This document shows, one piece after another, positions 1-6,487 of a stretch of DNA of 7,045 nt. The translations under genes were made by a program, and so were the position numbers. Numbering within the stretch: position 1 is the stretch's first letter; every line of letters begins with the position of its first letter. This stretch comes from a bacterium UBA4883 (GTDB taxonomy: Bacteria; Bacillota; Clostridia; Oscillospirales; Acutalibacteraceae): positions 1 to 7,045 of the forward strand of contig DHDF01000002.1 of NCBI GenBank assembly GCA_002399225.1, given 5' to 3'. The notes beneath the pieces are model-generated. The model ran no database searches. It saw nothing but the letters and a program-made list of their open reading frames with translations, and was not told where the DNA came from.

Positions 1-650
1 GTCTTGCCGGTGCCCGGAGGGCCCACCAGCAGCACGCCCTTCGGAATCCGCGCCCCCAGCTCGTTATATTTTCTGGGGTTTTTCAGAAATTCAACAATTT
101 CCCGAAGCTCTTCCTTCTCTTCGTCCGCTCCGGCCACATCTGCAAAGGTCGTTTTACGCTTTTCGTCCGCCATCTGCTTGATCTTCGCCTTGCCAAAATT
201 CATCTGTTTGCCGGCATCGCCCATAGAGGTGTTCAGCCGTTTCATCATAAACCACCAGAACAGCAGCATAACGGCAAGGGTCAGAAGCATTGGCAGCACA
301 CTGGAAAGCCAGCTTGTTTCCGCAGGCTTTTTCCAGTTGAATGTCATACGCGCATTAGGATGATCCTGGTTGTATTTTTGCACATAAGGCCGGATATCCT
401 CAACCAGCTGCATCGCGCTTGGCGCAACATAGGAAATCTGAGTGTTGTCCTTAAGCTTGATAAGCATCTCGCCGCTGCCAAGATCAAGGGAGTAATCCGT
501 CACCTTCTGGTCCTCAAAATCATATAAGATTTCCGAATAATTATAAGTCTTATCCGTATGGTTATTCAGAACCATCGCAAGCAAAACCAGTAACAGGATC
601 GGTATGCCCAAAAACAAGGCAATATTCTTTACGGTTTTTCTGTTGTCCAA
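1..650 (-). CDS. ftsH: ATP-dependent zinc metalloprotease FtsH, N-terminal part (runs off the left edge)
   Basis: FtsH is a membrane-anchored AAA+ protease that extracts and degrades misassembled membrane proteins and some short-lived cytosolic regulators. About 216 codons are visible, roughly a third of a usual 600-650 residue protein. The order is a short basic N-terminus, a membrane helix at about residues 9-28, an extracytoplasmic domain of about 85 residues, a second helix at about 113-136, then the start of the AAA domain. This includes the family phrase [15 protein letters not shown] near 168-182 and a Walker A motif GPPGTGKT starting at 210, whose last codon is cut by the window edge. 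The SRH and the HEXXH zinc site lie outside. The start is TTG at 650-648, chosen because AAGGAG lies 10 nt upstream and translation gives a canonical FtsH N-terminus; no ATG or GTG is suitably placed. It follows hpt by 43 nt with no terminator between them. The identification is very secure; the start is fairly secure. Confidence 0.96.
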   Translation of the reverse strand, partial: MDNRKTVKNIALFLGIPILLLVLLAMVLNNHTDKTYNYSEILYDFEDQKVTDYSLDLGSGEMLIKLKDNTQISYVAPSAMQLVEDIRPYVQKYNQDHPNARMTFNWKKPAETSWLSSVLPMLLTLAVMLLFWWFMMKRLNTSMGDAGKQMNFGKAKIKQMADEKRKTTFADVAGADEEKEELREIVEFLKNPRKYNELGARIPKGVLLVGPPGTGK

Positions 651-660
651 ATACGCTTCA

Positions 661-666
661 CTCCTT
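661..666 (-). promoter_or_regulatory. Ribosome binding site of ftsH, selecting a TTG start
   Basis: AAGGAG on the minus strand ends 10 nt before TTG at 650-648. It lies in the short gap after the hpt stop codon and is what decides the non-ATG start of ftsH. Confidence 0.8.
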
Positions 667-693
667 ATATGAGTCGGCCCTCCCCAGTTCGGT

Positions 694-1242
694 TCAGCCT
701 CCGTAAACCTCCGGCTTCAGAATCCCAACAAACGGGAGGTTCCTGTATTTTTCATCGTAATCGAGGCCATACCCGACGATAAATTCATCCGGAACTTCCG
801 TGCCCACATAATCAGCTTTAATGTTGACAGTTCTGCGGTCCGGTTTATCAAACAGCGTGCAGAGCCGGATGCTCTTTGGCATGCGCGCCTGCAAAAGTTC
901 CAGTATGTAGCTTAAGGTAAGGCCGCTGTCCAAAATATCTTCTACAATCAGGACATCATATCCGGTCAAGTTGATATCCAGATCCTTTATAATCTTAACC
1001 ACTCCCGAGGTTTTTACACCTGAACCATAGCTGGAAACCGCCATGAAATCAATGCTGCACGGAATTGTGATCGAACGCATTAGGTCTGACATAAACACGA
1101 CCGAACCTTTTAAAATGCTGACCATCAAAAGGTTTTTCCCCTCATAATCCCTGCTGATTTTAGTCCCCATGCCCGCAACCATTTTTGCAAGCTGTTTTTC
1201 GCTGAACAATACTTCTTTGACGTCATCGGTTAACTGATGCAC
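694..1242 (-). CDS. hpt: Hypoxanthine (hypoxanthine-guanine) phosphoribosyltransferase
   Basis: This cytosolic purine-salvage enzyme transfers the phosphoribosyl group of PRPP to hypoxanthine, and usually guanine, giving IMP and GMP. The 182-residue product has the usual length of bacterial HPRTs. Visible motifs in order are the LKGS loop at 44-47, SYGSG at 71-75 in the flexible loop, the PRPP-binding signature [13 protein letters not shown] at 98-110 with paired acidic residues E101-D102, the DKPDRR segment at 132-137, and [12 protein letters not shown] at 151-162 that contacts the base. The start is GTG at 1242-1240. AAGGAG lies 10 nt upstream, inside the last codons of tilS, and the product then begins like other HPRTs. 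The frame stays open to 1401, but that extension only overlaps tilS and has no HPRT similarity. The gap to the tilS stop is 4 nt, so translational coupling is likely. Specificity for hypoxanthine versus guanine cannot be settled from motifs alone. Confidence 0.96.
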   Translation of the reverse strand: MHQLTDDVKEVLFSEKQLAKMVAGMGTKISRDYEGKNLLMVSILKGSVVFMSDLMRSITIPCSIDFMAVSSYGSGVKTSGVVKIIKDLDINLTGYDVLIVEDILDSGLTLSYILELLQARMPKSIRLCTLFDKPDRRTVNIKADYVGTEVPDEFIVGYGLDYDEKYRNLPFVGILKPEVYGG

Positions 1243-1246
1243 AGAT

Positions 1247-2620
1247 TTAGCACTCCTTGATGATGATTTCGGCCGCACGCCGGGTTTTGTCCGTAACCGC
1301 CGCCGTCTCTGATGGGCCAAGCCCTTCCACCCAAAGAATTTTTCCTCCACATTCCAGAACAATAAGCTGTTCACGGCGAAACAAAGGAATTTTTTGCTCA
1401 TTCAACATTTTCTTCAGGGTCTTTGTAACGCCCCTCTTCGCCGGGCGGAATTGATCACCTGGCAGTCTGTTCCGGACATAACTGTCAGTATTCAATATTG
1501 TATCATAGTTGATCCGATTATTAAACAGCAAATTGTTATTTTTATCATGATTTTTTATTTTAGAAGATTTCTCTCGAATACAAAGGGACCGCCCATCCGG
1601 AAGAACCGTCACCGGAAGCCTGAGAGGCACCTTCCACCGCACAGGCCGAACCGCACAGGGAAGGACAAAAAAAGTATTGCCGCTTGCGCAGCATTGTATT
1701 CCGCCCGGAAGCGTAAGATTGCCGAAACCGAGGCGAATCATGCTGATTACGGCTTCGATATGATCATATCCGAGGCGTGCCGGCGTTACCTTTCGGACCG
1801 CTGCGGCAACTGCGCGGGATAAAACGGCGTCCGGCAGATTTGCCAGACGCTCCAGAGAATAGCCGCCGTTCGCACCGGCAGCTTTTTTCAGCTCCTCTTG
1901 CGCAAGGCTCAACAAATATTCTTCATCCCGCCTCAGCAGGCAGGTGGTTTTAAAAACCGCCCGCTCAAAGCAGGGATTAATTCCGCGCAAGACAGGCACT
2001 ACGCTGTGCCGGATCCGGTTTCGCGCATATTCGTCTGTGAGGTTCGTGCGGTCCGTCACATAAGAGATGGCATAAGCATGGCAGTAGGCCTCGGTCTCCG
2101 CCCTGGTCAAACGGATCAGCGGACGCACAACTTCGCCCCTGACGGGCGGGATGCCGGAAAGCCCATGCGGGCCCGCCCCTTTCGCCAAGTTCATCAGCAC
2201 GGTTTCCGCACTGTCGGTCAGGGTGTGAGCGGTGGCGATCCGTCCGTTCGGTCCGCAAAGTTTACGAAAAAAAGTATAGCGGATGTTCCGCCCGCATTCT
2301 TCCAGCCCTTGTGAACTTTTCTTCGCCAATAAGGCAACATCCGCATGAAGAACACGGAGCTCCACATGGTTTTCAGCGCACCAGGAAGTAACGAACGCCT
2401 CATCCGCATCCGATTCTTCCCCGCGCAGCTCATGATTGACGTGGGCCGCAGTCAAAAAAATCCCATGCTGTTCAGCATACTTCTTCAGAAAATGAAGCAA
2501 AGCCATCGAATCGGCGCCGCCTGACACTCCGGCTACTACCCGACAGCCTTCCGGTAGCATTTTCTCTTCGCAGATGGTAGTCCTGATCTTCTGTTCCAGT
2601 TTCAAAATTAGGTCATTCAC
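1247..2620 (-). CDS. tilS: tRNA(Ile)-lysidine synthase TilS
   Basis: TilS uses ATP and lysine to convert C34 of the CAU-anticodon tRNA-Ile to lysidine, so that it is charged with isoleucine and reads AUA; the gene is normally essential. The 457-residue product is a full-length, multi-domain form. The N-type ATP-pyrophosphatase P-loop SGGADSMAL is at 33-41, followed by HVNHELRGEESDADE at 60-74, AHTLTDSAETVLMNL at 131-145 and DRTNLTDEYARNRIRH at 190-205. An N-rich linker at about 351-380 leads into the C-terminal tRNA-binding domain, with VRNRLPGDQFRP at 382-393 and GVTKTLKKMLNEQKIP at 397-412. The start is GTG at 2620-2618, with AGGAGG 9 nt upstream. It overlaps the dnaB stop by 8 nt (GTGAATGA). 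The frame stays open upstream to 2806, but only as a dnaB shadow. The linker is encoded by unusually AT-rich DNA, which may carry a promoter for the genes downstream. Confidence 0.96.
   Translation of the reverse strand: MNDLILKLEQKIRTTICEEKMLPEGCRVVAGVSGGADSMALLHFLKKYAEQHGIFLTAAHVNHELRGEESDADEAFVTSWCAENHVELRVLHADVALLAKKSSQGLEECGRNIRYTFFRKLCGPNGRIATAHTLTDSAETVLMNLAKGAGPHGLSGIPPVRGEVVRPLIRLTRAETEAYCHAYAISYVTDRTNLTDEYARNRIRHSVVPVLRGINPCFERAVFKTTCLLRRDEEYLLSLAQEELKKAAGANGGYSLERLANLPDAVLSRAVAAAVRKVTPARLGYDHIEAVISMIRLGFGNLTLPGGIQCCASGNTFFVLPCAVRPVRWKVPLRLPVTVLPDGRSLCIREKSSKIKNHDKNNNLLFNNRINYDTILNTDSYVRNRLPGDQFRPAKRGVTKTLKKMLNEQKIPLFRREQLIVLECGGKILWVEGLGPSETAAVTDKTRRAAEIIIKEC
1253..1258 (-). promoter_or_regulatory. 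Ribosome binding site of hpt, inside the end of tilS
   Basis: AAGGAG on the minus strand is 10 nt before the GTG start of hpt and is also part of the last sense codons of tilS (AAG GAG TGC, then TAA). This arrangement fixes the hpt start and suggests coupled translation. Confidence 0.8.
1481..1570. other. AT-rich patch inside tilS
   Basis: By hand count, 20 of these 90 bases are G or C (about 22%), against clearly balanced composition on both sides. The patch encodes TilS residues 351-380, a lysine- and asparagine-rich linker, and the frame is intact through it. No direct or inverted repeat flanks it, so there is no sign of an insertion footprint. Confidence 0.85.
1497..1560 (-). promoter_or_regulatory. 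Candidate internal sigma-A-like promoter for hpt-ftsH
   Basis: Within the AT-rich patch, the minus strand shows A-tracts at 1560-1533 resembling an UP element. TTGCTG follows at 1531-1526, then an 18-nt spacer and TATGAT at 1507-1502. Overlapping this is an extended -10 form, TGATACAAT, at 1505-1497. A transcript starting near 1490 would have a leader of about 250 nt before the hpt GTG. The -35 match is weak (3 of 6), and AT-rich DNA makes such hexamers by chance, so this is a suggestion only. Confidence 0.3.
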
Positions 2621-3977
2621 TGTGAATAACCTCCTGCGCGGTAAAGCGTGTGTATTCTCCCTGCCAGTGCAGCGGGATCGTCTTGGTCTGCCCATGGCGA
2701 TTTTTCGCAATAATACATTCACACTGGTTACGATCCGCATCTTCCGGCAGTTCGCCGCTGTCCTGGTAATATTCGTCACGGTACAGGAATAAAACGATAT
2801 CCGCATCCTGCTCGATGGAGCCGGAATCTCTCAAATCGGAAAGAACCGGGCGGTGATTGGTTCGTTTCTCGCTGTCACGGGCCAGCTGAGAGAGGGTCAG
2901 GACCGGCACATTGAGCTCTTTCGCCATAATCTTCAGGTTCCGTGTGATTTGAGAAATCTCCTGCACCCGGTTGTCGATCCGCCTGGAAGCGGTCATCAAT
3001 TGAAGATAGTCGATCACAACCAGATCGACATCCTTCAGCCGGCGAAGCTTTGCTTTGATTTCCGGCACGGTGATGCTGGGGTTGTCGTCAAAATACAGTT
3101 GTGATTTTGAAAGGATATCACCCGCTTCAATCAGACGCACCCATTCGTCTTCGTTCAGCTTTCCGGTGCGGAGCTTCGTTCCCTCCACCAAAGCTTCCGT
3201 GGACAAAAGGCGGGAAACCAGCTGTTCATTGCTCATTTCAAGCGAGAAAAACGCAACGCGCTTTTTTGCCTTGACCGCAGCATTGCGGGCAATGTTTAAG
3301 GCAAAGCTGGTCTTCCCCATGCCGGGGCGCGCACCCAGAAGGATGAGGTCGGAGCGGTTGAGGCCCGTAATGGTCTCATCCAGTTCCCGAATTCCAGTCG
3401 GGACACCCTTGTACTGGTCCGCATCCGGGGAATTCAGCAGATCCAGCCGGTCGAACTCGTCGACGACGATTTCATCGATTCGCTGAAGGCCCTGCATATT
3501 TTTCCCGCGCCGGATATCAAAAATACGCTGTTCCGCGCTGTCAAGCAGAGTTTCAGAATCGGCAGCTCCGGCAGACGCCTCTTCCAGAATATCGCGCGCA
3601 GTCGTGATCAACATACGAACATCATATTTGTCGCGGACAATCTTCGCGTAGGTTTCCACATTGGAAATGGACGGAACCAGCTGCGCAAGCTGAAGCAGAT
3701 AGGCTTTCCCGCCGTTTTCCTCAAAATCTTCCGTCTGCCGCAGCTTTTCCAGCAGGGTGACAAAATCAACCGGACGGCCTTCGGTGAAAAGTTCCAGCAT
3801 AGAGGAATAAATCAGGCTGTTGTTGGTCTGATAAAAATACTCCGGACGCGGAAGAATTTCCGCAATGCGGTCCATGCAGGAAGGGTCCAGCAAAACAGCT
3901 CCGAGCACAGACTGCTCCGCTTCCGGGCTAAACGGGAGATTTAATCCGGAGTAAGCTCTGGACTCCATTGATTCCAC
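2613..3977 (-). CDS. dnaB: Replicative DNA helicase DnaB
   Basis: This is the hexameric helicase that unwinds DNA at the replication fork, called DnaC in B. subtilis and DnaB elsewhere. The 454-residue product has the normal length and domain order. The N-terminal primase-interacting domain begins LPFSPEAEQSVLGAVLLDP at about 14-32, a linker covers about 155-190, and the RecA-like domain follows. That domain has Walker A GARPGMGKTS at 215-224, the SLEMS segment at 245-249, Walker B LVVIDYLQLM at 319-328, SQLAR at 363-367, DLRDSGSIEQDAD at 381-393 and the KNRHG segment carrying the arginine finger at 425-429. No intein interrupts the Walker A region, a common insertion site in this family. The start is GTG at 3977-3975 with AAGGAGG 8 nt upstream; an in-frame ATG at 3968 is possible but worse spaced. 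The last 8 nt overlap tilS, and rplI lies 37 nt upstream, the usual rplI-dnaB pairing in Firmicutes. Confidence 0.97.
   Translation of the reverse strand: MESMESRAYSGLNLPFSPEAEQSVLGAVLLDPSCMDRIAEILPRPEYFYQTNNSLIYSSMLELFTEGRPVDFVTLLEKLRQTEDFEENGGKAYLLQLAQLVPSISNVETYAKIVRDKYDVRMLITTARDILEEASAGAADSETLLDSAEQRIFDIRRGKNMQGLQRIDEIVVDEFDRLDLLNSPDADQYKGVPTGIRELDETITGLNRSDLILLGARPGMGKTSFALNIARNAAVKAKKRVAFFSLEMSNEQLVSRLLSTEALVEGTKLRTGKLNEDEWVRLIEAGDILSKSQLYFDDNPSITVPEIKAKLRRLKDVDLVVIDYLQLMTASRRIDNRVQEISQITRNLKIMAKELNVPVLTLSQLARDSEKRTNHRPVLSDLRDSGSIEQDADIVLFLYRDEYYQDSGELPEDADRNQCECIIAKNRHGQTKTIPLHWQGEYTRFTAQEVIHSE
2630..2635 (-). promoter_or_regulatory. Ribosome binding site of tilS, inside the end of dnaB
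   Basis: AGGAGG on the minus strand is 9 nt before the tilS GTG at 2620-2618 and lies within the last dnaB codons. Together with the 8-nt gene overlap it supports coupled translation of dnaB and tilS and decides the GTG start. Confidence 0.8.
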
Positions 3978-3985
3978 TTTGCTAT

Positions 3986-3992
3986 CCTCCTT
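3986..3992 (-). promoter_or_regulatory. Ribosome binding site of dnaB, selecting a GTG start
   Basis: AAGGAGG on the minus strand sits 8 nt before GTG at 3977. The competing in-frame ATG at 3968 would be 17 nt away, so the GTG is preferred. Confidence 0.8.
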
Positions 3993-4014
3993 CTGCCACG
4001 ATTCCTTAAATGCC

Positions 4015-4464
4015 TTATGGTTCTTCTCCCACTAAAACATAAATTTTAGCAGAAATGCCAGCATACAGCTTTACTTCACATTCATAGGTACCAAAAGCGC
4101 GGATATCCTCGTCGAGCAGAATTTTTCTTTTGTCAACATCCACGTGAAAGTTCTTTTTCAGCTCTTCGGCAACTTCTTTTGCGGTGATGGAACCGAACAA
4201 TTTGCCCCCCTGCCCCGCTTTCGCATAGAGCCGGAGCGTTTTTCCCTCAATGGAAGCGGCATTCGCCCGGGCTTCTTCCGTCTCTTTCCGGATGCGCCAT
4301 TCTTTGGCGGATTCGGCGTTTTTCAGTTCGCTCATCACCTGTGCATTTGCTTCTTTGGCAAGTTTGCGCGGCAACAGAAAGTTTCTGGCATAACCGTCGC
4401 TGACTTGAACCAGCGCCCCCTTTTTGCCTGTGCCTTTCACGTCCTGAAGCAATACTACTTTCAT
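4015..4464 (-). CDS. rplI: Large ribosomal subunit protein bL9
   Basis: bL9 binds 23S rRNA at the base of the L1 stalk and reaches out from the 50S subunit; in other bacteria it helps maintain reading frame. The 149 residues match the usual length. The N-terminal rRNA-binding domain shows the family signature [16 protein letters not shown] at 1-16 and [16 protein letters not shown] at 21-36. A charged central helix of about residues 41-75 follows. The C-terminal domain contains [15 protein letters not shown] at 88-102 and ends with the KIYVLV strand at 140-145. The start is ATG at 4464-4462, the only ATG start among the six visible here, with AGGAGG 6 nt upstream. The gene begins 10 nt after the gdpP stop and its ribosome binding site overlaps that stop codon, so expression is probably coupled to gdpP. 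gdpP-rplI-dnaB order is common in Firmicutes. Confidence 0.98.
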   Translation of the reverse strand: MKVVLLQDVKGTGKKGALVQVSDGYARNFLLPRKLAKEANAQVMSELKNAESAKEWRIRKETEEARANAASIEGKTLRLYAKAGQGGKLFGSITAKEVAEELKKNFHVDVDKRKILLDEDIRAFGTYECEVKLYAGISAKIYVLVGEEP

Positions 4465-4470
4465 TGGGTA

Positions 4471-4476
4471 CCTCCT
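4471..4476 (-). promoter_or_regulatory. Ribosome binding site of rplI, overlapping the gdpP stop
   Basis: AGGAGG on the minus strand is 6 nt before the rplI ATG. Its first two bases belong to the gdpP TAG stop at 4477-4475, so ribosomes ending on gdpP finish on top of this site. Confidence 0.8.
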
Positions 4477-6454
4477 AATTCATCTCATTGGAATGATTGG
4501 ATGTTTTTTCCGTAAAGTCACGGATGGCCGCAATTAGGCGCTTCCTTGCCTCGGCCACCGTCAGGCCACTGAGCTGTGCGCCCGCCATAGTCAGGTGGCC
4601 GCCGCCGCCCAGGGCTTCCATAATCAGCTGAACATTGACGTCGCCGAGGGAGCGAGCAGAAATATTGATGACGTCGCCCGCTGGAAACAGCACAAAAGAA
4701 GCGTCAATTCCCTGGATGGAGAGCAGCTCGTCCGCTGCCTGGGCAGAAGCAATCCGGATATCCTGGAATTCCTTTTCCGTGGAAGCAACCGCAAAACGGC
4801 CGAAGATTTCCGCGTTAGATACAATTTTATACTTTGCCTTGTAGGCATCGAGAGAATCGGAAAACATGCGCTTCACATTGACGGTATTTGCTCCCTTACG
4901 GCGGAGATAGGCCGCTGCCTCAAAGGTACGCGCCCCCGTTTTCAGCACAAAGTTTTTGGTGTCCAGCATAATGCCGGAAAGCAGGGCTTCCGCCTCCGTC
5001 TGTGTCACATGGCTGTCGCCGATATACTGCAGGAGATCTGTCACCATCTCGCTGGTGGAACTTGCATAAGGCTCGTGAAAAAAAACCAGCGCGTTTTCAA
5101 TGTGCCGGACCATCATGCGGTGATGATCAATGACCACAACACGCGAGACGGACTGAAGCAGATCCGCGCTCTCTACAAAATCCGGCGAATGGGTATCCAC
5201 CACCACCAGCATGCTCCGCGGCGTCACCAGTCCCTGCGCCTCCTGCGGAGACATAAAAATTTCTTCCTTCGGATAGGTGCTTTGAAGCGCTCTGATCTGC
5301 GGCGAAGCAAGGCTCTGCTCCAGATTTACCACAATATAGGAAGGGCGGCAAAGTGTTTTGCAGGCTGCATTCCACATGCCGATTGCAGCGCCGATACAGT
5401 CTAAATCGGAATATTTATGTCCCATGATGAAGACGACATCGCTCTCTTTAATATCATCTGAAATGGAAGCCGCAAAGACTCGCGTGCGGACCGAATCCCT
5501 CTTTTCTGTGCCGTTGGAAAGGCCGCCGAAAAATTCATATGTACCGTCCGCCTCCTTCACCGCAACCTGGTCGCCGCCGCGTCCGAGTGCCATATTCAAA
5601 GCGCTCCTGGCCCATTCGTCCGCTTCCTGCAGGGTCTTCGCTCCGCGGGATGCACCGATGGAAACCGTAGCGCTCAGGCGATCCGCCGCTTTGACACCGT
5701 GAACAGCATCAAGAAGCGGAAAACGCTTTTTCATTTCAGTGCGCAGATGGGACTCATCCGTCAAGATCAAATAACGCCCGTTGCTCAGCCGTTTAAAAAA
5801 GCCACCTAGACCCTGGGACCAGCGATTCAGGGTATCTTCCACTTCCGAAGTGATCCTGATTTCTTCGTTGGAAGTGGAGTCCCTGGTCAGTTCTTCCCGG
5901 TTGTCGAAGCTTGCCAGCATCACAATGGGACGGCTTTCCTCATAATTCCGACTGATTTCCTGAAAAGCCGTGTCGTCGAGAAAGTACAGGGCACATCCCG
6001 CGTCCGTCCGAATTCCAAATACCGTGTACTGTCGAGCGCCTACTGTGATGTCGGTTCCAACGGCGGAAAGGATCTGTTCCACCGTAGCAGGGTAGATAAA
6101 TTTCATAATATGGTCGCCACGGCATTCGCGGTTTGCGCTGACCTGCTCCAAGAAAGCATCGTTTACCCAGATAATATCTTCCTCTTCGCCAATAACGGCA
6201 ACCGGCAGCGCAAACTGCTTCAGCGAGCAGTACTGCTCCCCGGTCAGCACTTCTCCCACGCTTTTGGAAGCGTATAAAATATGCGCTTTAAAATGGCGGT
6301 TTGCAAGCACCACTGCAACGATCGAAACCGCTGCAAGAGAAATCTCCGCCGTAAAGATGACAGTGCTCCAAAACCAGCTGAGGGCAGCCGTCAACAGCAA
6401 AACCGCAGAAATGACAAAAAAGACAGGAGAAGACGCCCATACTTTTTTTTTCAA
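4475..6454 (-). CDS. gdpP: Cyclic-di-AMP phosphodiesterase GdpP (membrane-anchored DHH/DHHA1 protein)
   Basis: GdpP hydrolyses c-di-AMP to pApA, lowering a messenger that controls potassium and osmolyte uptake, turgor and cell-wall stress. The 659 residues match the family's full architecture. Two membrane helices lie at about 10-28 and 32-51, a PAS-like domain at about 80-165 (heme-binding in B. subtilis) and a degenerate GGDEF domain at about 175-300, recognisable from ATVSIGAS and [12 protein letters not shown] but lacking the GGDEF motif. The DHH domain has [13 protein letters not shown] at 345-357, VVVDTH at 417-422, the VIDHH motif at 441-445 and GIMLDTKNF at 494-502. The DHHA1 motif [10 protein letters not shown] is at 616-625. 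Expected metal ligands H346, D350, D352, D420, H444 and D498 are present. The start is TTG at 6454-6452, behind a modest AAGGGG. Codons 2-4 are a run of nine A, and codons 457-459 contain a run of eight T. It lies 33 nt after rnj and 10 nt before rplI. Confidence 0.96.
   Translation of the reverse strand: MKKKVWASSPVFFVISAVLLLTAALSWFWSTVIFTAEISLAAVSIVAVVLANRHFKAHILYASKSVGEVLTGEQYCSLKQFALPVAVIGEEEDIIWVNDAFLEQVSANRECRGDHIMKFIYPATVEQILSAVGTDITVGARQYTVFGIRTDAGCALYFLDDTAFQEISRNYEESRPIVMLASFDNREELTRDSTSNEEIRITSEVEDTLNRWSQGLGGFFKRLSNGRYLILTDESHLRTEMKKRFPLLDAVHGVKAADRLSATVSIGASRGAKTLQEADEWARSALNMALGRGGDQVAVKEADGTYEFFGGLSNGTEKRDSVRTRVFAASISDDIKESDVVFIMGHKYSDLDCIGAAIGMWNAACKTLCRPSYIVVNLEQSLASPQIRALQSTYPKEEIFMSPQEAQGLVTPRSMLVVVDTHSPDFVESADLLQSVSRVVVIDHHRMMVRHIENALVFFHEPYASSTSEMVTDLLQYIGDSHVTQTEAEALLSGIMLDTKNFVLKTGARTFEAAAYLRRKGANTVNVKRMFSDSLDAYKAKYKIVSNAEIFGRFAVASTEKEFQDIRIASAQAADELLSIQGIDASFVLFPAGDVINISARSLGDVNVQLIMEALGGGGHLTMAGAQLSGLTVAEARKRLIAAIRDFTEKTSNHSNEMN
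5078..5085 (-). repeat. Homopolymer of eight T (coding strand) in the gdpP DHH domain
   Basis: Eight consecutive A on the plus strand read as T on the coding strand, covering codons 457-459 (GTT TTT TTT) after the DHH motif. A one-base slip here would truncate the protein before its DHHA1 domain. The frame is intact in this copy. Confidence 0.9.
6443..6451 (-). repeat. Homopolymer of nine A (coding strand) at codons 2-4 of gdpP
   Basis: Nine consecutive T on the plus strand read as AAA AAA AAA directly after the TTG start codon. They give the basic residues before the first membrane helix. The tract is long enough for replication or transcription slippage, which would shift the frame of the whole gene. 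Confidence 0.9.
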
Positions 6455-6463
6455 AACTAATTA

Positions 6464-6469
6464 CCCCTT
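6464..6469 (-). promoter_or_regulatory. Weak ribosome binding site of gdpP, with a TTG start
   Basis: AAGGGG on the minus strand is 9 nt before TTG at 6454. It is a poorer match to the anti-Shine-Dalgarno sequence than the AGGAG or AGGAGG sites of the other genes here. Combined with TTG, this suggests gdpP is translated at a modest rate. Confidence 0.6.
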
Positions 6470-6487
6470 AAAACCCGTTCGGGAAGC

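Noticed and set aside
1243..1401. Upstream in-frame extension of hpt by 53 codons, resembling a TilS-Hpt fusion or longer Hpt
   Set aside because: The extension overlaps the conserved C-terminus of tilS in another frame, is arginine-rich without HPRT similarity, and the GTG at 1242 has a well-spaced ribosome binding site.
1394..1822. A 142-codon plus-strand open frame over the AT-rich patch
   Set aside because: It is antisense to tilS, spans conserved TilS C-terminal motifs and its product looks like no known domain. The AT-rich patch simply contains few stops in this frame.
1898..2314. A 138-codon plus-strand open frame
   Set aside because: It is antisense to the conserved TilS ATPase domain and shows no recognisable motif.
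2621..2806. Upstream in-frame extension of tilS by 62 codons
   Set aside because: It lies over the conserved C-terminal part of dnaB and does not resemble a TilS N-terminus. GTG at 2620 with AGGAGG 9 nt upstream gives the expected start.
3055..3486. A 143-codon plus-strand open frame
   Set aside because: It is antisense to the Walker A to Walker B region of dnaB; the product is serine/arginine-rich with no domain, typical of a shadow frame.
4144..4515. A 123-codon plus-strand open frame across the gdpP-rplI junction
   Set aside because: It is antisense to nearly all of rplI; the phenylalanine-rich product is what reverse-complemented lysine/glutamate codons produce.
4595..5404. A 269-codon open frame on the plus strand, antisense to gdpP
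   Set aside because: It is wholly inside gdpP, whose minus-strand product has all family motifs. The antisense product is rich in H, R, C and Q with no recognisable domain, and I saw no supporting ribosome binding site. It is a shadow of coding bias.
6474..6483. Small inverted repeat CCCGAACGGG between rnj and gdpP, followed by TTTT
   Set aside because: A 4-bp stem with a 2-nt loop is too weak for an intrinsic terminator, and the T run is short and immediately followed by the gdpP ribosome binding site.
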